Translations under genes and position numbers: made by a program
The notes under the pieces: model-generated
Seen by the model: only the letters and a program-made list of their open reading frames with translations
What the model was told of the DNA's origin: nothing
Database searches by the model: none
In this document: in pieces, positions 17,450-26,574 of the stretch
How the letters are laid out: each line of letters starts with the position of its first letter
How positions within the stretch are numbered: position 1 is the first letter of the stretch
Source: AWTP1-13 sp033764875
Lineage (GTDB): Bacteria > Pseudomonadota > Alphaproteobacteria > Rhizobiales > Hyphomicrobiaceae
Direction: 5' to 3'
DNA: 64,000 nucleotides
Assembly: GCA_033764875.1 (NCBI GenBank)
Contig: JANRIO010000044.1
Span: 1-64,000, forward strand

Positions 17450-19441
17450 TCAGGCTGCGGCGGCCAGGCCGTAGCGGGAGACATCGACGGGCGCCTCGAA
17501 GCGTACGCTCGTGGAGATCCCGTCCGAGCTCACGATCCGGCTTGAGATGCGCGTGCCGGACCCGGGTAGCGTGAAGCTGACGGGGGCGCCGACGCCGCCA
17601 AGGTTGCCCTCAAGCATCGCGCCACCCGAGGAGATGTTGATCAGCCGCGCCTTGACGGTAGCCCCCCGCGTGCGCACATCGATGCTCGTGCGCAGCTCTA
17701 TGCGCGCTTCGCTGCGCCGGTCGACATCGCTCGAGGACGAGCGCAGCGACTGGATCAGCTCGCGTTGCAGCACCAGCACCTTCTCGACGACGTTGCTGCA
17801 GATGCTGTTCGCCTGCTCGGTCTCCGCGCCCGTCGCCTGCGTTTGCCCCGCGATGACGTTGATCCGCTGCGCGACGTCGCTCGCCGCGCGTTCCGTCTCC
17901 GCAACGTTGTGGGAGATCTCGCCGACGGCGGTTGCCTGCTCCTTCAGCGCTGAACCGATCTCGACCGTCATCGCGCTCGCATGCTCGATGGCCGTGCCGA
18001 TCTCACCGACAGCGGCCAGCGCCCCGTCCTTGGCGCCCTGCACCTCGGCGATGAGCTCTCTGATGTTGGCCGTGGCCTGCGCCGTCTGCTCCGAGAGCGC
18101 CTTGACCTCCTGCGCGATCACCGCGAAGCCGCGCCCGTGCTCGCCCGAGCGGGCAGCCTCGACGCCGGCGTTGAGGGCAAGCAGGTTGGTGTTGCGCGCA
18201 ATGTCGTTGATGGTCTGGGTGAAGGTCTCGATGCGATCGATGGTCTGGGAGAGGGACTGGATTCGGCTGGCGACATTGCGCGAGGCCGCCACCGCCTGCC
18301 CTGTCGCCGCGCGCGTGTCCTCGGCCTTTCCGGCGACGCTCTGGATCGAGCGCGTCAGCTCCGCGGCCGACCGCGACGCCTGCTGCATGGTGACGAGAGC
18401 CTCCTCGGCCGCACTCGCCACGCCTTCGCTGTTGTCGCGCAATAGGACGGTCGACTGGGCAAGATTGCCGACGACGCCGGCCACCGCCTCCATCTGCTCG
18501 ACGACGAAGGCGACGTTCTGGCGGGCCGTCCCCTCCACCCGATCTGCCATGTCGCGCAGGGCCTTGATCTGCTGCTGACTGATCTCGCCCTTCTCACGCT
18601 CGCGCTCGGCGCGCTCGAGGTCGAGGTCCTGGCGCCGTCGCGACATCTCGGCTTCCATCTGCTCGCGCCGCACGGCCGCCTCGCGGAACACCTCCACCGA
18701 GCGGGCCATATCGCCGATCTCGTCGCCACGGCCGAGCGCCGGAACGACGCTCCCGTGGTTGCCGCGGGCGAGCTCCGCCATTGCCGACCGCATGCGCAGC
18801 AGCGGCTGCACCAGGCTTACGTTCAGGCCGACGACGCACAGCAACACCAAGAGGATGCCGACGACGCCGACGGCCACCATCACGGTCGAGAGCAGCTTCT
18901 CCAGGCGAACGGCCTCGGCCTCGACATCGCTGTTGCGCGCGTTGGCGATCTCGACCACCGCGTCGATCGCAGCCCGGTGCACAGCGTAGTCGCCCCGCAA
19001 CGCGTCGAGCGCACGGCGAATGCGGGCGGCATCGCCAGCCCGGACAGCCGGGAGGAAAGTTTCCTCCAGCGTCTTCCAGAAGCCGAGCGCCGGCACGTGC
19101 GCCTTCGACAGGATGCCCTCGCGGATGTCCTCCGGCAGATCCTCCCGCGTCCAATGCGCGTGCCGGTCGAAATACTCCTTGCGCAGGGTATCGAGGCGCT
19201 TGCCGCGTTGCTCGAGGCTGCCGGGCTCCTGGTACAGCAGGTTCACCTCCAGGAACGCCTCGATGATGTAGGCGGGCGGCGGCAGGATGTCGGCCACAAG
19301 GTCCTTGCCTTGCACCACCTTCTTGTAGAGCGGTCCGTTCACCTTGAGCTCGCGCAGCGCGTACCAGCTCGTGCCGAGGACGGCGGCAAAACCGAGGGCG
19401 ATGATGCAACCCAGAAGCTTTGAGAGCGAGGATAGGCGCAT
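17450..19441 (-). CDS. methyl-accepting chemotaxis protein with C-terminal PilZ domain
   Basis: A 663-aa transmembrane chemoreceptor. TM1 is at about 8-28, an extracytoplasmic helical sensor of about 160 residues follows, TM2 lies around 190-215, then HAMP and a long signalling coiled coil. The hairpin tip is IARNTNLLALNAGVEAARSG and so binds CheA/CheW. After it, residues 575-655 form a PilZ domain with RxxxR (R576-R580) and NISSGG (N602), the two c-di-GMP-binding motifs. The receptor is thus likely to respond to c-di-GMP as well as to a periplasmic signal. It stands alone, apart from an orphan cheW 6.7 kb away. The ATG at 19441 puts TM1 at the N-terminus. Confidence 0.93.
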   Translation of the reverse strand: MRLSSLSKLLGCIIALGFAAVLGTSWYALRELKVNGPLYKKVVQGKDLVADILPPPAYIIEAFLEVNLLYQEPGSLEQRGKRLDTLRKEYFDRHAHWTREDLPEDIREGILSKAHVPALGFWKTLEETFLPAVRAGDAARIRRALDALRGDYAVHRAAIDAVVEIANARNSDVEAEAVRLEKLLSTVMVAVGVVGILLVLLCVVGLNVSLVQPLLRMRSAMAELARGNHGSVVPALGRGDEIGDMARSVEVFREAAVRREQMEAEMSRRRQDLDLERAEREREKGEISQQQIKALRDMADRVEGTARQNVAFVVEQMEAVAGVVGNLAQSTVLLRDNSEGVASAAEEALVTMQQASRSAAELTRSIQSVAGKAEDTRAATGQAVAASRNVASRIQSLSQTIDRIETFTQTINDIARNTNLLALNAGVEAARSGEHGRGFAVIAQEVKALSEQTAQATANIRELIAEVQGAKDGALAAVGEIGTAIEHASAMTVEIGSALKEQATAVGEISHNVAETERAASDVAQRINVIAGQTQATGAETEQANSICSNVVEKVLVLQRELIQSLRSSSSDVDRRSEARIELRTSIDVRTRGATVKARLINISSGGAMLEGNLGGVGAPVSFTLPGSGTRISSRIVSSDGISTSVRFEAPVDVSRYGLAAAA

Positions 19442-19684
19442 GGCATGTCCAATCGGTCGAAGAAAAGGCAGTTGGCAGACGAACACGGCGCAACACGCGC
19501 CATAGGGCGCACACTGAATCTAGCCGCGCCATGCCTAATAGATTATTGCCTCGCTTTTATCCAATATGCGAATATTCGATGAAATCCGGCATTCCTCAGG
19601 TTCCCCGCACGAGTGTCCGGGCGCGGCGGCGCTGCATCGGCAACCGGCTCGGCATCTCCGGCCATCGGCGCCCAGAGCCGCGCC

Positions 19685-20674
19685 TCACGCCCCGCCGATC
19701 AGGATGCCGGCGGCCAGCACCAGGCTGCCGCCCAGCACCACCTGGAATGCCGCGCGCAGGAACGGCGTCTCCATGTAGCGGTTCTGGATCCACACGATCG
19801 CCCACAGCTCCAGGAACACGACCACGAGTGCGATCGTCGTCGCCGTCCAGAACGACGGGATCAGATAGGGCAGCGCATGCCCGAGCCCGCCCACCGTCGT
19901 CATCACGCCGGATGCGAGCCCCCGCTTCCAGGGCGAGCCGCGGCCCGACAGCTTGCCGTCGTCGTGGGCGGCCTCCGTGAAGCCCATGGAGATGCCGGCC
20001 CCCACCGACGCCGACAGCCCGATCAGGAAGGTGGTCCACGGATTCTGCGTCGCGAACGCCGTGGCAAAGATCGGCGCCAGCGTCGACACCGATCCGTCCA
20101 TCAGCCCGGCAAGCCCCGGCTGCACCCAGGTCAGCACGAATTGCCGGCGCGAGACGCGATCCTCCGCCTCTCTCTCGCCGCCGCCCAGATGCTTGGCCTC
20201 GAGGCCTTCCGCCGCCCTCTCGTGCCCGGCCTCGGCCGCGGCCAGATCGCCGAGCAGCCTGCGCGTATCGGCATCCGTCGAGCGCCCGGCGGCCGCGACG
20301 TAGAACTCGCGCGCCTGCCGCTCCATGTCGGCCGCCTCCTGCCGCACCCGCTCGAGGCTCAGGCTCTCGACCAGCCATTCCGGGCGGCGCGTGTAGAAAT
20401 CGCTCACGTGCTCGCGCCGGATCGGGATGATGAAATCGCCGAAGCGCCGCTGATACGTCTTGATCAGCCACCGGCGATGCTCGTCCTCCTCCTCCGCCAT
20501 GCCGTCGAACACGGCCGCCGTCGCCGGGTAGGTGTCGCGCAGCTTTGCCGCGTAGGCCGCGTAGATGCGGCCGTCCTCCTCCTCCGACGAGATCGCCAGC
20601 GCCAGGATCTCCTGCTCGCTCAGCTCGGAGAACCTCCGCTTGCCGCTGCTGAAGACGGAGAACCTGGTGAGCAT
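19685..20674 (-). CDS. mbfA: membrane-bound ferritin-like iron exporter MbfA (erythrin-VIT1 family)
   Basis: A 329-aa two-part protein. Residues 1-150 are a ferritin-like diiron domain with ligands in SSEEEDGRIY, EEEDEHRR and EAGHERAA. The C-terminal half is a VIT1/CCC1-type membrane domain (VQPGLAGLMDGSVSTLAP, GLSASVGAGISMGF). In Bradyrhizobium and Agrobacterium MbfA exports iron and protects against iron overload and peroxide, under Irr control. AGGAGGGA nine bases upstream supports the ATG at 20674. I looked for an ICE box in the 100 bp upstream and did not see one, in contrast to the suf operon. Confidence 0.92.
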   Translation of the reverse strand: MLTRFSVFSSGKRRFSELSEQEILALAISSEEEDGRIYAAYAAKLRDTYPATAAVFDGMAEEEDEHRRWLIKTYQRRFGDFIIPIRREHVSDFYTRRPEWLVESLSLERVRQEAADMERQAREFYVAAAGRSTDADTRRLLGDLAAAEAGHERAAEGLEAKHLGGGEREAEDRVSRRQFVLTWVQPGLAGLMDGSVSTLAPIFATAFATQNPWTTFLIGLSASVGAGISMGFTEAAHDDGKLSGRGSPWKRGLASGVMTTVGGLGHALPYLIPSFWTATTIALVVVFLELWAIVWIQNRYMETPFLRAAFQVVLGGSLVLAAGILIGGA

Positions 20675-21162
20675 GCCGCTATCCCTCCTGCCCTGCCGCG
20701 CCGCCGCGTGCTCTGTTCGAGCCGGTGCGGGCAGTCAGGGATGGTGATAGTCGGTCGCCGAGACAAAAAAAACCGGAAGAACAAACGAAGCATTCATGCC
20801 CCGCGCACGGGCCGTGGCTGCGTGCGGCTGTGTCTCTCATGGCCAGGCGTGTGCCACGGCTGGCCGTGTTTTCTCGAGACGTCGCGATCCATTGCAGGCT
20901 TGCGTGGATGCCCGCCTGCGCGGGCATGACGGCGTTGGTGTCGTCGTCCGCTGCCAGACCTGATCGTCACCCCGGCGAAGGGGGGGCCATGCCAGCCCGG
21001 GAGCCAGCCGCAACGGCCGAGCTTGCTCCGGGGTGACCTTCGGCAGCCTTTGACCGATCTCGCGATCCCGACGCGCGCGGGAGCGAGCCGCCGGCCATCA
21101 GGCGCCCGGGACGCCGCCGCACACGTGCGGCGTCCGCAGTCGGCGCCTGCCGGGGCGGCGCC
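20675..21162. repeat. intergenic region with dispersed hairpin repeats, 488 bp
   Basis: The gap upstream of mbfA holds an A8 tract at 20765-20772, the repeat GGATGCCCGCCTGCGCGGGC ATGACG around 20907, and an inverted pair CGTCACCCCGG (20964) ... CCGGGGTGAC (about 21028-21037). These are typical dispersed alphaproteobacterial hairpin repeats. No gene is supported. Confidence 0.55.
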
Positions 21163-21813
21163 TCAGGCCGGCAGCTCGGCCTCCTCCTCGTCGTCCTCAT
21201 GCGCCTCCGCCTCGTCGAGCGGGTCGTAGAGCTGGCCCTTGACGAAGAGATAGTAGGGCGACTTCCAGTAGATGTGCACGTTGTGGAACGGATCCGTCGC
21301 GATCTTCAACACCCACACCAGCGCCGTCGTGAAGCTCCGCGTCACCGTCAGCTGCGCCATGCGAATGAGAATCGCCGCCAGCGCCAGCGCCAGCCAGATC
21401 AGCGCCACGTGGTCGGCAAGCTCGCGCGTGCTCGTGTGCTTCTCGAACAGCCCGAGCAGCGTCGGGTCGAACGCCAGCACCAGCGGCGCCAGCACCACGC
21501 ACGCGATCAGGATGGTCTTGCGCTTCTGGTTGAAGCCGACCTTGATCGTCTCCTTGTGCGCGTTGGTGGCGTTGTTGATCTTGTCGAAGCTCGACGGCTC
21601 GAACACGTAGTGGCCGGTCTGTCGCGTCACCATGCCGATGCCCCAGGCGATGAGCACGCCCGCCATCGGGTTCGCGAACACCACGACATAGGCGCACAGG
21701 AAGCTGATCGCGCTGATCAGGTGCAGTGTCTGGTTGATGCGGCTCTGATGGTAGTAGCGATGGTCGTCCCAGCGCTGCCGGCGCAGCTCCTTCACGAACC
21801 CGTTGAAGGTCAT
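21163..21813 (-). CDS. integral membrane protein, DUF962/Mpo1-like
   Basis: A 216-aa protein with four predicted membrane helices and an acidic tail (EAEAHEDDEEEAELPA). Near the N-terminus is YYHQSRINQTLHLISAISF and then MVTRQTGHYVFEP. A paired H...N..LH and Q..GH...E pattern is typical of the DUF962/Mpo1 superfamily, whose yeast member is an Fe-dependent dioxygenase of 2-hydroxy fatty acids. The resemblance is by eye and the enzyme function is not shown here. GAGGGAGA upstream supports the ATG at 21813. It stands alone on the minus strand. Confidence 0.65.
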   Translation of the reverse strand: MTFNGFVKELRRQRWDDHRYYHQSRINQTLHLISAISFLCAYVVVFANPMAGVLIAWGIGMVTRQTGHYVFEPSSFDKINNATNAHKETIKVGFNQKRKTILIACVVLAPLVLAFDPTLLGLFEKHTSTRELADHVALIWLALALAAILIRMAQLTVTRSFTTALVWVLKIATDPFHNVHIYWKSPYYLFVKGQLYDPLDEAEAHEDDEEEAELPA

Positions 21814-22015
21814 CGCACGTCTCCCTCTCGTTGCAGATCGTGCGTGCCTAGAGGCGCTGCTTGAAGGATCCGTGACAGGACTGACATGGATCGGTCGCAA
21901 AAGCGCCGTGCGGCAATATGTGGTGCCGCATCCGGATGGCGCGCGACGGAGGGAGTGCGCAATGGGCCGGCGGGCTCGGGGCCGGACGGACGCCAGCTGG
22001 CGCCGGCCCCTGGGA

Positions 22016-22318
22016 TCAGGCGGCGGCCCTCTCCATCCACGGGCGGCACGAGATCGGCACCAGGCTCCGGCGCGGCCGGCCGGCGTGCGCCGCGACCTCC
22101 GCCTCCACCATCCGCGCGATGGCCGCGAGCGTCATCCCCGCGCCGATGGCGTCCTCGGCGATCTCGATGCCGAAGGCGTCCTCGATGTCGAGCGTGAGCA
22201 TCGGCAGGTCGAGCGTATCGACCCCGGCCGAGGCAAGGGTGGCAGCCGGCGCGGGGGCGGCGCCGTTGGCGGCGTAGCGGGCCGTCAGGCTGGCGAGAAG
22301 GGCGGTGGCGTCGCGCAT
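22016..22318 (-). CDS. acyl carrier protein-like protein with Thr at the carrier site
   Basis: A 100-aa protein whose middle aligns with acyl carrier proteins: GVDTLDLPMLTLDIEDAFGIEI matches the ACP pattern GADSLDTVELVM..LEEEFGIEI. At the phosphopantetheine position the usual Ser of DSL is Thr35. With Thr it is doubtful that a normal phosphopantetheinyl transferase could load it, so it may be a non-carrier relative. GGAG six bases upstream supports the ATG at 22318; in-frame ATGs at 22330 and 22342 are less likely. It lies 91 bp downstream of the dikinase-like gene in the same direction and may be its operon partner. Confidence 0.7.
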   Translation of the reverse strand: MRDATALLASLTARYAANGAAPAPAATLASAGVDTLDLPMLTLDIEDAFGIEIAEDAIGAGMTLAAIARMVEAEVAAHAGRPRRSLVPISCRPWMERAAA

Positions 22319-22409
22319 GGGAGGCTCCATCGGGCTTGGCATCGTGGGGACACCCTAGCCCCCCGCGATCCGCCCCGCTGTTCCCCAGGGAACGCCCCCT
22401 GCGGGCGGC

Positions 22410-24092
22410 TCAGCGGCCCTTGCGCGGCGCCCCCCTGCCGGCGCCGCCCGCCTTGTGCGCCGGCGCCTCTGCCGCCGCTTGCCAGTGCCGGATCTGGGCA
22501 ATGAGCCGCTCGGGCCGCGAGCAGGCGACCGCGTGAGCGCCGGCATAGATCCGCCCCGTGGCACCGTCGATCGACACCGGGTCTCCCTCCCCGAGCCGCA
22601 CCGCCCCGAACACGCCGGAGCGGCGGGAAGCCTCGATCTGGAGGCTTCGGCAGCCGACGATGCACGGCTTGCCGAGTTGTCGTACCACCACGGCGGCGTG
22701 CGCGGTGCGGGCGCCCTGCGCCGTCACCAGCGCGGCGGCCTCGGCCAAGGCCGCGATGTCGCCGGTCTCGGCGGTCTCGCAGAACAGGATCACCGGACCG
22801 CCGGCTGCAGCAAGGTCGGCGACCCGCGCAGGATCGAAGGCCGCGGCCCCGACCGCGACGCCGGCGCCGGCCGACACGCCGGTTGCCAGCGCAACGGCAT
22901 CCGCCGGCAGCTCGAGCCGGGTGTCCCGCACCCCGTCGAGGTCGAGGTCGCCCAGCAGTGCCAGCCCCCCCGCCGGGGCGAGCTTGCCTTCCGCGACGAG
23001 ATCGTGCGCGATGCGCACCGCGGCGAGGGGCGTGCGCTTGCCGGGCCGCGACTGCAGCAGCAGCAGACGCCCCTCCTCCACCGTGAACTCGAAGTCCTGC
23101 ATGTCCTTGAACTCGGCCTCGAGCTCGCCCCTGGCCGCCATCAGCGCCGCATAGGCCTGCGGCGCACGCCACTGCAGCGTGGCAAGGTCCTCCGCCCTCC
23201 GCCGTCCTGCCACCACGTCCTCGCCCTGGGCGTTGGCCAGGAAGTCCCCGTAGATCGCGTTGCTGCCGTCGGACGGATTGCGCGTGAAGCCCACGCCGGA
23301 GCCCGAGGTCGGCCCGAGATTGCCGAACACCATGGTCTGCACGAGCACGGCCGTGCCGAGCGTGTCGGGGACGCCGTTGAGCTTGCGATAGCTCCGCGCC
23401 CGCTCGCTCGACCACGACCGGAGCACGGCCTCAATCGCCGCCATCAGCTGCCGCGTCGGGTCCTCCGGCAGCGCCGCCCCCGTCTCCGCCACGATCAGCT
23501 CCTCGAAGGCCTCGGCCAGGAGGCCCAGCCCCTCGCTGTCGAGGCCGTCGCAGTCTGCGGCGGCGTGCTGCTGCAGGATCTCCGCCTCGCGCGCGGCGAG
23601 CTTCCCCGCCGGGATCCCGTGCACGACCTCGCCGAACTGGGCAAACAGCCGGCGCCGGCAATCCTGCACCAGCCGCGGGTTGCCCGTCATCCGCAGCAGG
23701 CCGCGCTGGCTTTCGCGGTTGAGGCCGACGTTGAGCACCGTCTCCATCATGCCCGGCATCGACAGCGGCGCCCCCGAGCGCACGGAGACCAAGAGCGGCC
23801 TCTTGCCGTCCCCCCAGCGCCGCCCTGTCGCCTCCCCGAGCGCCTCGATCTCTGCCGCGATCAGCGCTTCGAGCCCCTGAAGCGCCTCCCTGCCGTGCGC
23901 CATGTAGGCCCGGCACAGGTCCGTCGCGAGCACGAACGCGGCCGGCACGGACAGCCCCCTGCGCGCCATGCGCATCAGGTAGTGAGCCTTCGACCCCACC
24001 ACGCTGCGATCGGGAACCGGTGTCGCCGACGATGGGCTCGGGATGCGATGAACCTCGATCTGGGGCATCTGCGCGCCGGTGCTGTGCCTCAC
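22410..24092 (-). CDS. pyruvate phosphate dikinase-like protein without the C-terminal domain
   Basis: A 560-aa protein covering the ATP-binding and phosphohistidine domains of PPDK. Matching segments are VGSKAHYLMRMARRGLSVP (start of the ATP-grasp part), SGAPLSMPGMMETVLNVGLN (106-125), GTAVLVQTMVFGNLG, NAQGEDVVAG and LLLLQSRPGKRT. The swivelling His domain has H465 in GARTAHAAVVVRQ. The PEP/pyruvate TIM barrel of real PPDK (about 350 further residues) is absent; the protein ends in a short Ala/Gly/Arg tail. It may pass phosphate from ATP to a separate acceptor. It starts at GTG 24092 within a four-base overlap with the preceding gene, so the two are coupled. Confidence 0.88.
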   Translation of the reverse strand: MRHSTGAQMPQIEVHRIPSPSSATPVPDRSVVGSKAHYLMRMARRGLSVPAAFVLATDLCRAYMAHGREALQGLEALIAAEIEALGEATGRRWGDGKRPLLVSVRSGAPLSMPGMMETVLNVGLNRESQRGLLRMTGNPRLVQDCRRRLFAQFGEVVHGIPAGKLAAREAEILQQHAAADCDGLDSEGLGLLAEAFEELIVAETGAALPEDPTRQLMAAIEAVLRSWSSERARSYRKLNGVPDTLGTAVLVQTMVFGNLGPTSGSGVGFTRNPSDGSNAIYGDFLANAQGEDVVAGRRRAEDLATLQWRAPQAYAALMAARGELEAEFKDMQDFEFTVEEGRLLLLQSRPGKRTPLAAVRIAHDLVAEGKLAPAGGLALLGDLDLDGVRDTRLELPADAVALATGVSAGAGVAVGAAAFDPARVADLAAAGGPVILFCETAETGDIAALAEAAALVTAQGARTAHAAVVVRQLGKPCIVGCRSLQIEASRRSGVFGAVRLGEGDPVSIDGATGRIYAGAHAVACSRPERLIAQIRHWQAAAEAPAHKAGGAGRGAPRKGR

Positions 24093-26011
24093 GCGATCAC
24101 CTCCTCCATCAGGTACACGCGCAGCGCCTGGGCTGCCGCCATCGGCGCGTCCGTGGCGGCCTCCAGCGCCTTGGACAGCTCGTGCAACACGATCAGCTGC
24201 CGCTGCTCCGGGTTGCCGCCGATGAGCCTGCGCCGGAACGCGCGCAGGGCGTCATCGGCCTGGTGCTCGATGAGGACCAGCCGCTCCAGCGTCCCCATGA
24301 ACTCGTCGAGATCGTCGCGGATGTCCGCGCGCGACACGGAGGCTGCGCACTCGATGCTTTTGACGATCTCCTGCGTCGAGGCCAGTGCCAGCTCGGCCAG
24401 CTCCCGCACCTCCCCGACCCTGTCGGGCGCGATCTGCGCGACCTCGGCGAGCTCGATCAGCGCCGCCGCCTCCTCCAGCTGGTCGACGCAGTCGTCGCAG
24501 CGCTCGATGAAGGCGAGGAGCGCCTGCGGCCGCTCGAACCGCTTGATGTCGTCGCGGGCCTCGTTGAGCAGCCCGTCGGCCCGGCTTTCCCACTGCGCGG
24601 CGCGCTGCGCATAGCTCCTCATCCCGCCGGTCGCCTCGCCTCCCCGGCGCACGATCGCCTCCACGGTGGCGAGCGCCAGGTCGTAGGCGATTGCCGCGTG
24701 CCGCGCCGCGATGCTGAAGAAGCCGAGCCGCTCGCTCTCGAACGTGGTGCGCAGCCGCGCCTTGATCTCGTCGTTGATCGCCCGCCGCGAGCGGCGCTGG
24801 CGCAGGCCGAGCGACGCCGCCTTGATCGCGTCCTGCAGGAACGCCACCGCCCGCTTCTCGCTGACCAGGTCGTCGAGCCGCTGCCCGTAGCGCAGGCGCG
24901 AGGCGGCGGCGAACTCGATGGCCTCCGCCAGCGCCTTCTCGCCGCCGATCTCGAGCAGCGCCCGGTGGCCGTAGTCGTTGTCGGCCGCCCACCTGAGCAC
25001 TGCCACCGCCTGCTCCTTCGACACGAACAGGCGCAGGCGCTTGCGCATCTTGTTCCAGTCGATGAGATAGACGATGCGCGAGCCCAGGTGCGCAAGATAG
25101 CGCGCAAGGTCCGCCTCGTCCGGCGCCACGTAGCGCCCCGTCGCCAGCATGTACTGCTCCGAGGCGAGCGTGTCGCTCCGGCGCGCCTGCGTCGTCTGCC
25201 AGTCGACGGCGAAACCCGCGAACAGGCTCTTGAAGAACTTGAGCCGTGCCGCGTGGATGTCCGTATAGGTGAGCGTGGCCGCCAGGCCCTCGATGCGCAG
25301 CACCAGCACGTGCGCATCCGTCGTGCCGATGTCGTTCTGGATGACGAGGCGCCCGTTGTGCTCGGCAGCCGTCGTCGACAGTCCCGGATGGTCGAATTTG
25401 AGCGGCGCCGTGCGGTTGAGGCCCCCCATGAAGGCCTCCACCTGCGCCCGGCCGGCCTGCGTCAGCCGGTGCACGCGGGCCCCCGCCAGCGTCTCGACCG
25501 CCGTCTCCGCCTGCAGACGATTGATCGCCTTGTGCGCGTCCATCACCACGAGGTGCAGGCTGTCGCCCTTGGCGCGGCTGCCGGAGGTCATGGCGCTGAC
25601 CAGCCCGCCGGCGATCAGGTCCTCCTCGACATCGGGCAGCCTGAGCTTCTCGACGCGCGCGCCAAGGGCGTGGCGCTCGGCCTCAGGCAGGCATGCGAGC
25701 ATCGTCCGCACTGCAGCCGCGATCCGCTGCAGGATCTCCGCCCCGTGCGGCACGCGATAGCTGTCCCCGCGCTCCTTTCGCGTCCCGGCGATCACGTCGT
25801 CGAGCCAGACGTCCGTGAGGTGAGAGGCCAGGCGCTCGGCCCTCAGGTCGAGCGGCGGCACGTGCGGCGCCTGCGCGCCGGCCAACGCCGACTGCAGCAG
25901 GGCGAAGTAGTATTTCACCTGATCGTTCGCGCAGAGCGCTTGCGCGATCAGCTCGGGCAGGAGGATGTGCTCCTCTCCGAGCTCCGACACGATGGCTCGC
26001 TTGGCGATCAT
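24089..26011 (-). CDS. large protein with a PhoU/DUF47-like C-terminal region
   Basis: A 640-aa soluble protein. Residues 465-635 look like DUF47/PhoU: long helices with ESRADGLLNEARDDIK, FIERCDDCVDQLEEAAALIEL, and then LVLIEHQADDALRAFRRRL and LHELSKALEAATDAP, i.e. the E..AD and E...D metal-binding style repeats of that family. PhoU-like proteins bind metal-phosphate clusters and regulate phosphate transporters. I do not recognise residues 1-460; they are mixed alpha/beta with HPGLSTTAAEHNGRLVIQND in the middle. The gene ends in a GTGA overlap with the dikinase-like gene. No pit phosphate transporter gene is next to it, unlike most DUF47 genes. Confidence 0.75.
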   Translation of the reverse strand: MIAKRAIVSELGEEHILLPELIAQALCANDQVKYYFALLQSALAGAQAPHVPPLDLRAERLASHLTDVWLDDVIAGTRKERGDSYRVPHGAEILQRIAAAVRTMLACLPEAERHALGARVEKLRLPDVEEDLIAGGLVSAMTSGSRAKGDSLHLVVMDAHKAINRLQAETAVETLAGARVHRLTQAGRAQVEAFMGGLNRTAPLKFDHPGLSTTAAEHNGRLVIQNDIGTTDAHVLVLRIEGLAATLTYTDIHAARLKFFKSLFAGFAVDWQTTQARRSDTLASEQYMLATGRYVAPDEADLARYLAHLGSRIVYLIDWNKMRKRLRLFVSKEQAVAVLRWAADNDYGHRALLEIGGEKALAEAIEFAAASRLRYGQRLDDLVSEKRAVAFLQDAIKAASLGLRQRRSRRAINDEIKARLRTTFESERLGFFSIAARHAAIAYDLALATVEAIVRRGGEATGGMRSYAQRAAQWESRADGLLNEARDDIKRFERPQALLAFIERCDDCVDQLEEAAALIELAEVAQIAPDRVGEVRELAELALASTQEIVKSIECAASVSRADIRDDLDEFMGTLERLVLIEHQADDALRAFRRRLIGGNPEQRQLIVLHELSKALEAATDAPMAAAQALRVYLMEEVIA

Positions 26012-26109
26012 CCGCCGTCTCCCGTCTTGGCCGCAAGACGTGAACCGGCTCGCCCTGTCACACACTTTGATCTGGCGCAAAGGAATGCGCCCGCCGTCGA
26101 CCGCCCTCC

Positions 26110-26574
26110 TCAGGCGGCTTCCCGCATGCCCTCCGGCAGTACGCTGGCGATGGAGATCACGCTGATCAGCCGTCCTTCCATCGGGATCACCCCGCGCACG
26201 AAGCGCTTGGCCTGATCCGAGGCGATGTCGGGCGTCGGCTGGATCGTGTCCTCGGACACCGTGAAGATGTCGGAGACGCCCTCGACCAGGAGCCCGACCA
26301 CCTGTGTCCCGATCTGCGCCACGATGATGGCGTGGCGCGCCGTCGGCTCCGCGGTGGGAAAGCCCAGGCGCGCGCCGAGATCCAGGATGGGCAGCACGGT
26401 TCCACGCAGGTTGATCACGCCGCGCACGAAGCTCGGCGCCGCAGGCAGCGGGGTCGCCACCGTCCAGCCCCTGATCTCGCGGATCGACATCACGTCGACG
26501 CAGAACTCCTGATCGCCGATACGGAACGCGATCAGCTCCTGCGACGATGAGGTTCTAATCTTGGGCTCGCTCAT
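26110..26574 (-). CDS. cheW: chemotaxis coupling protein CheW
   Basis: A 154-aa CheW, the adaptor linking chemoreceptors to CheA. Conserved stretches are IAFRIGDQEFCVDVMSIREI, FVRGVINLRGTVLPILDL and the late VVGLLVEGVSDI. Length is normal. The ATG at 26574 is preferred over a frame extending to 26793, which has no CheW homology. It is isolated from any cheA or cheR genes in this window; the MCP-PilZ receptor 6.7 kb away on the same strand is the nearest chemotaxis gene. Confidence 0.93.
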   Translation of the reverse strand: MSEPKIRTSSSQELIAFRIGDQEFCVDVMSIREIRGWTVATPLPAAPSFVRGVINLRGTVLPILDLGARLGFPTAEPTARHAIIVAQIGTQVVGLLVEGVSDIFTVSEDTIQPTPDIASDQAKRFVRGVIPMEGRLISVISIASVLPEGMREAA

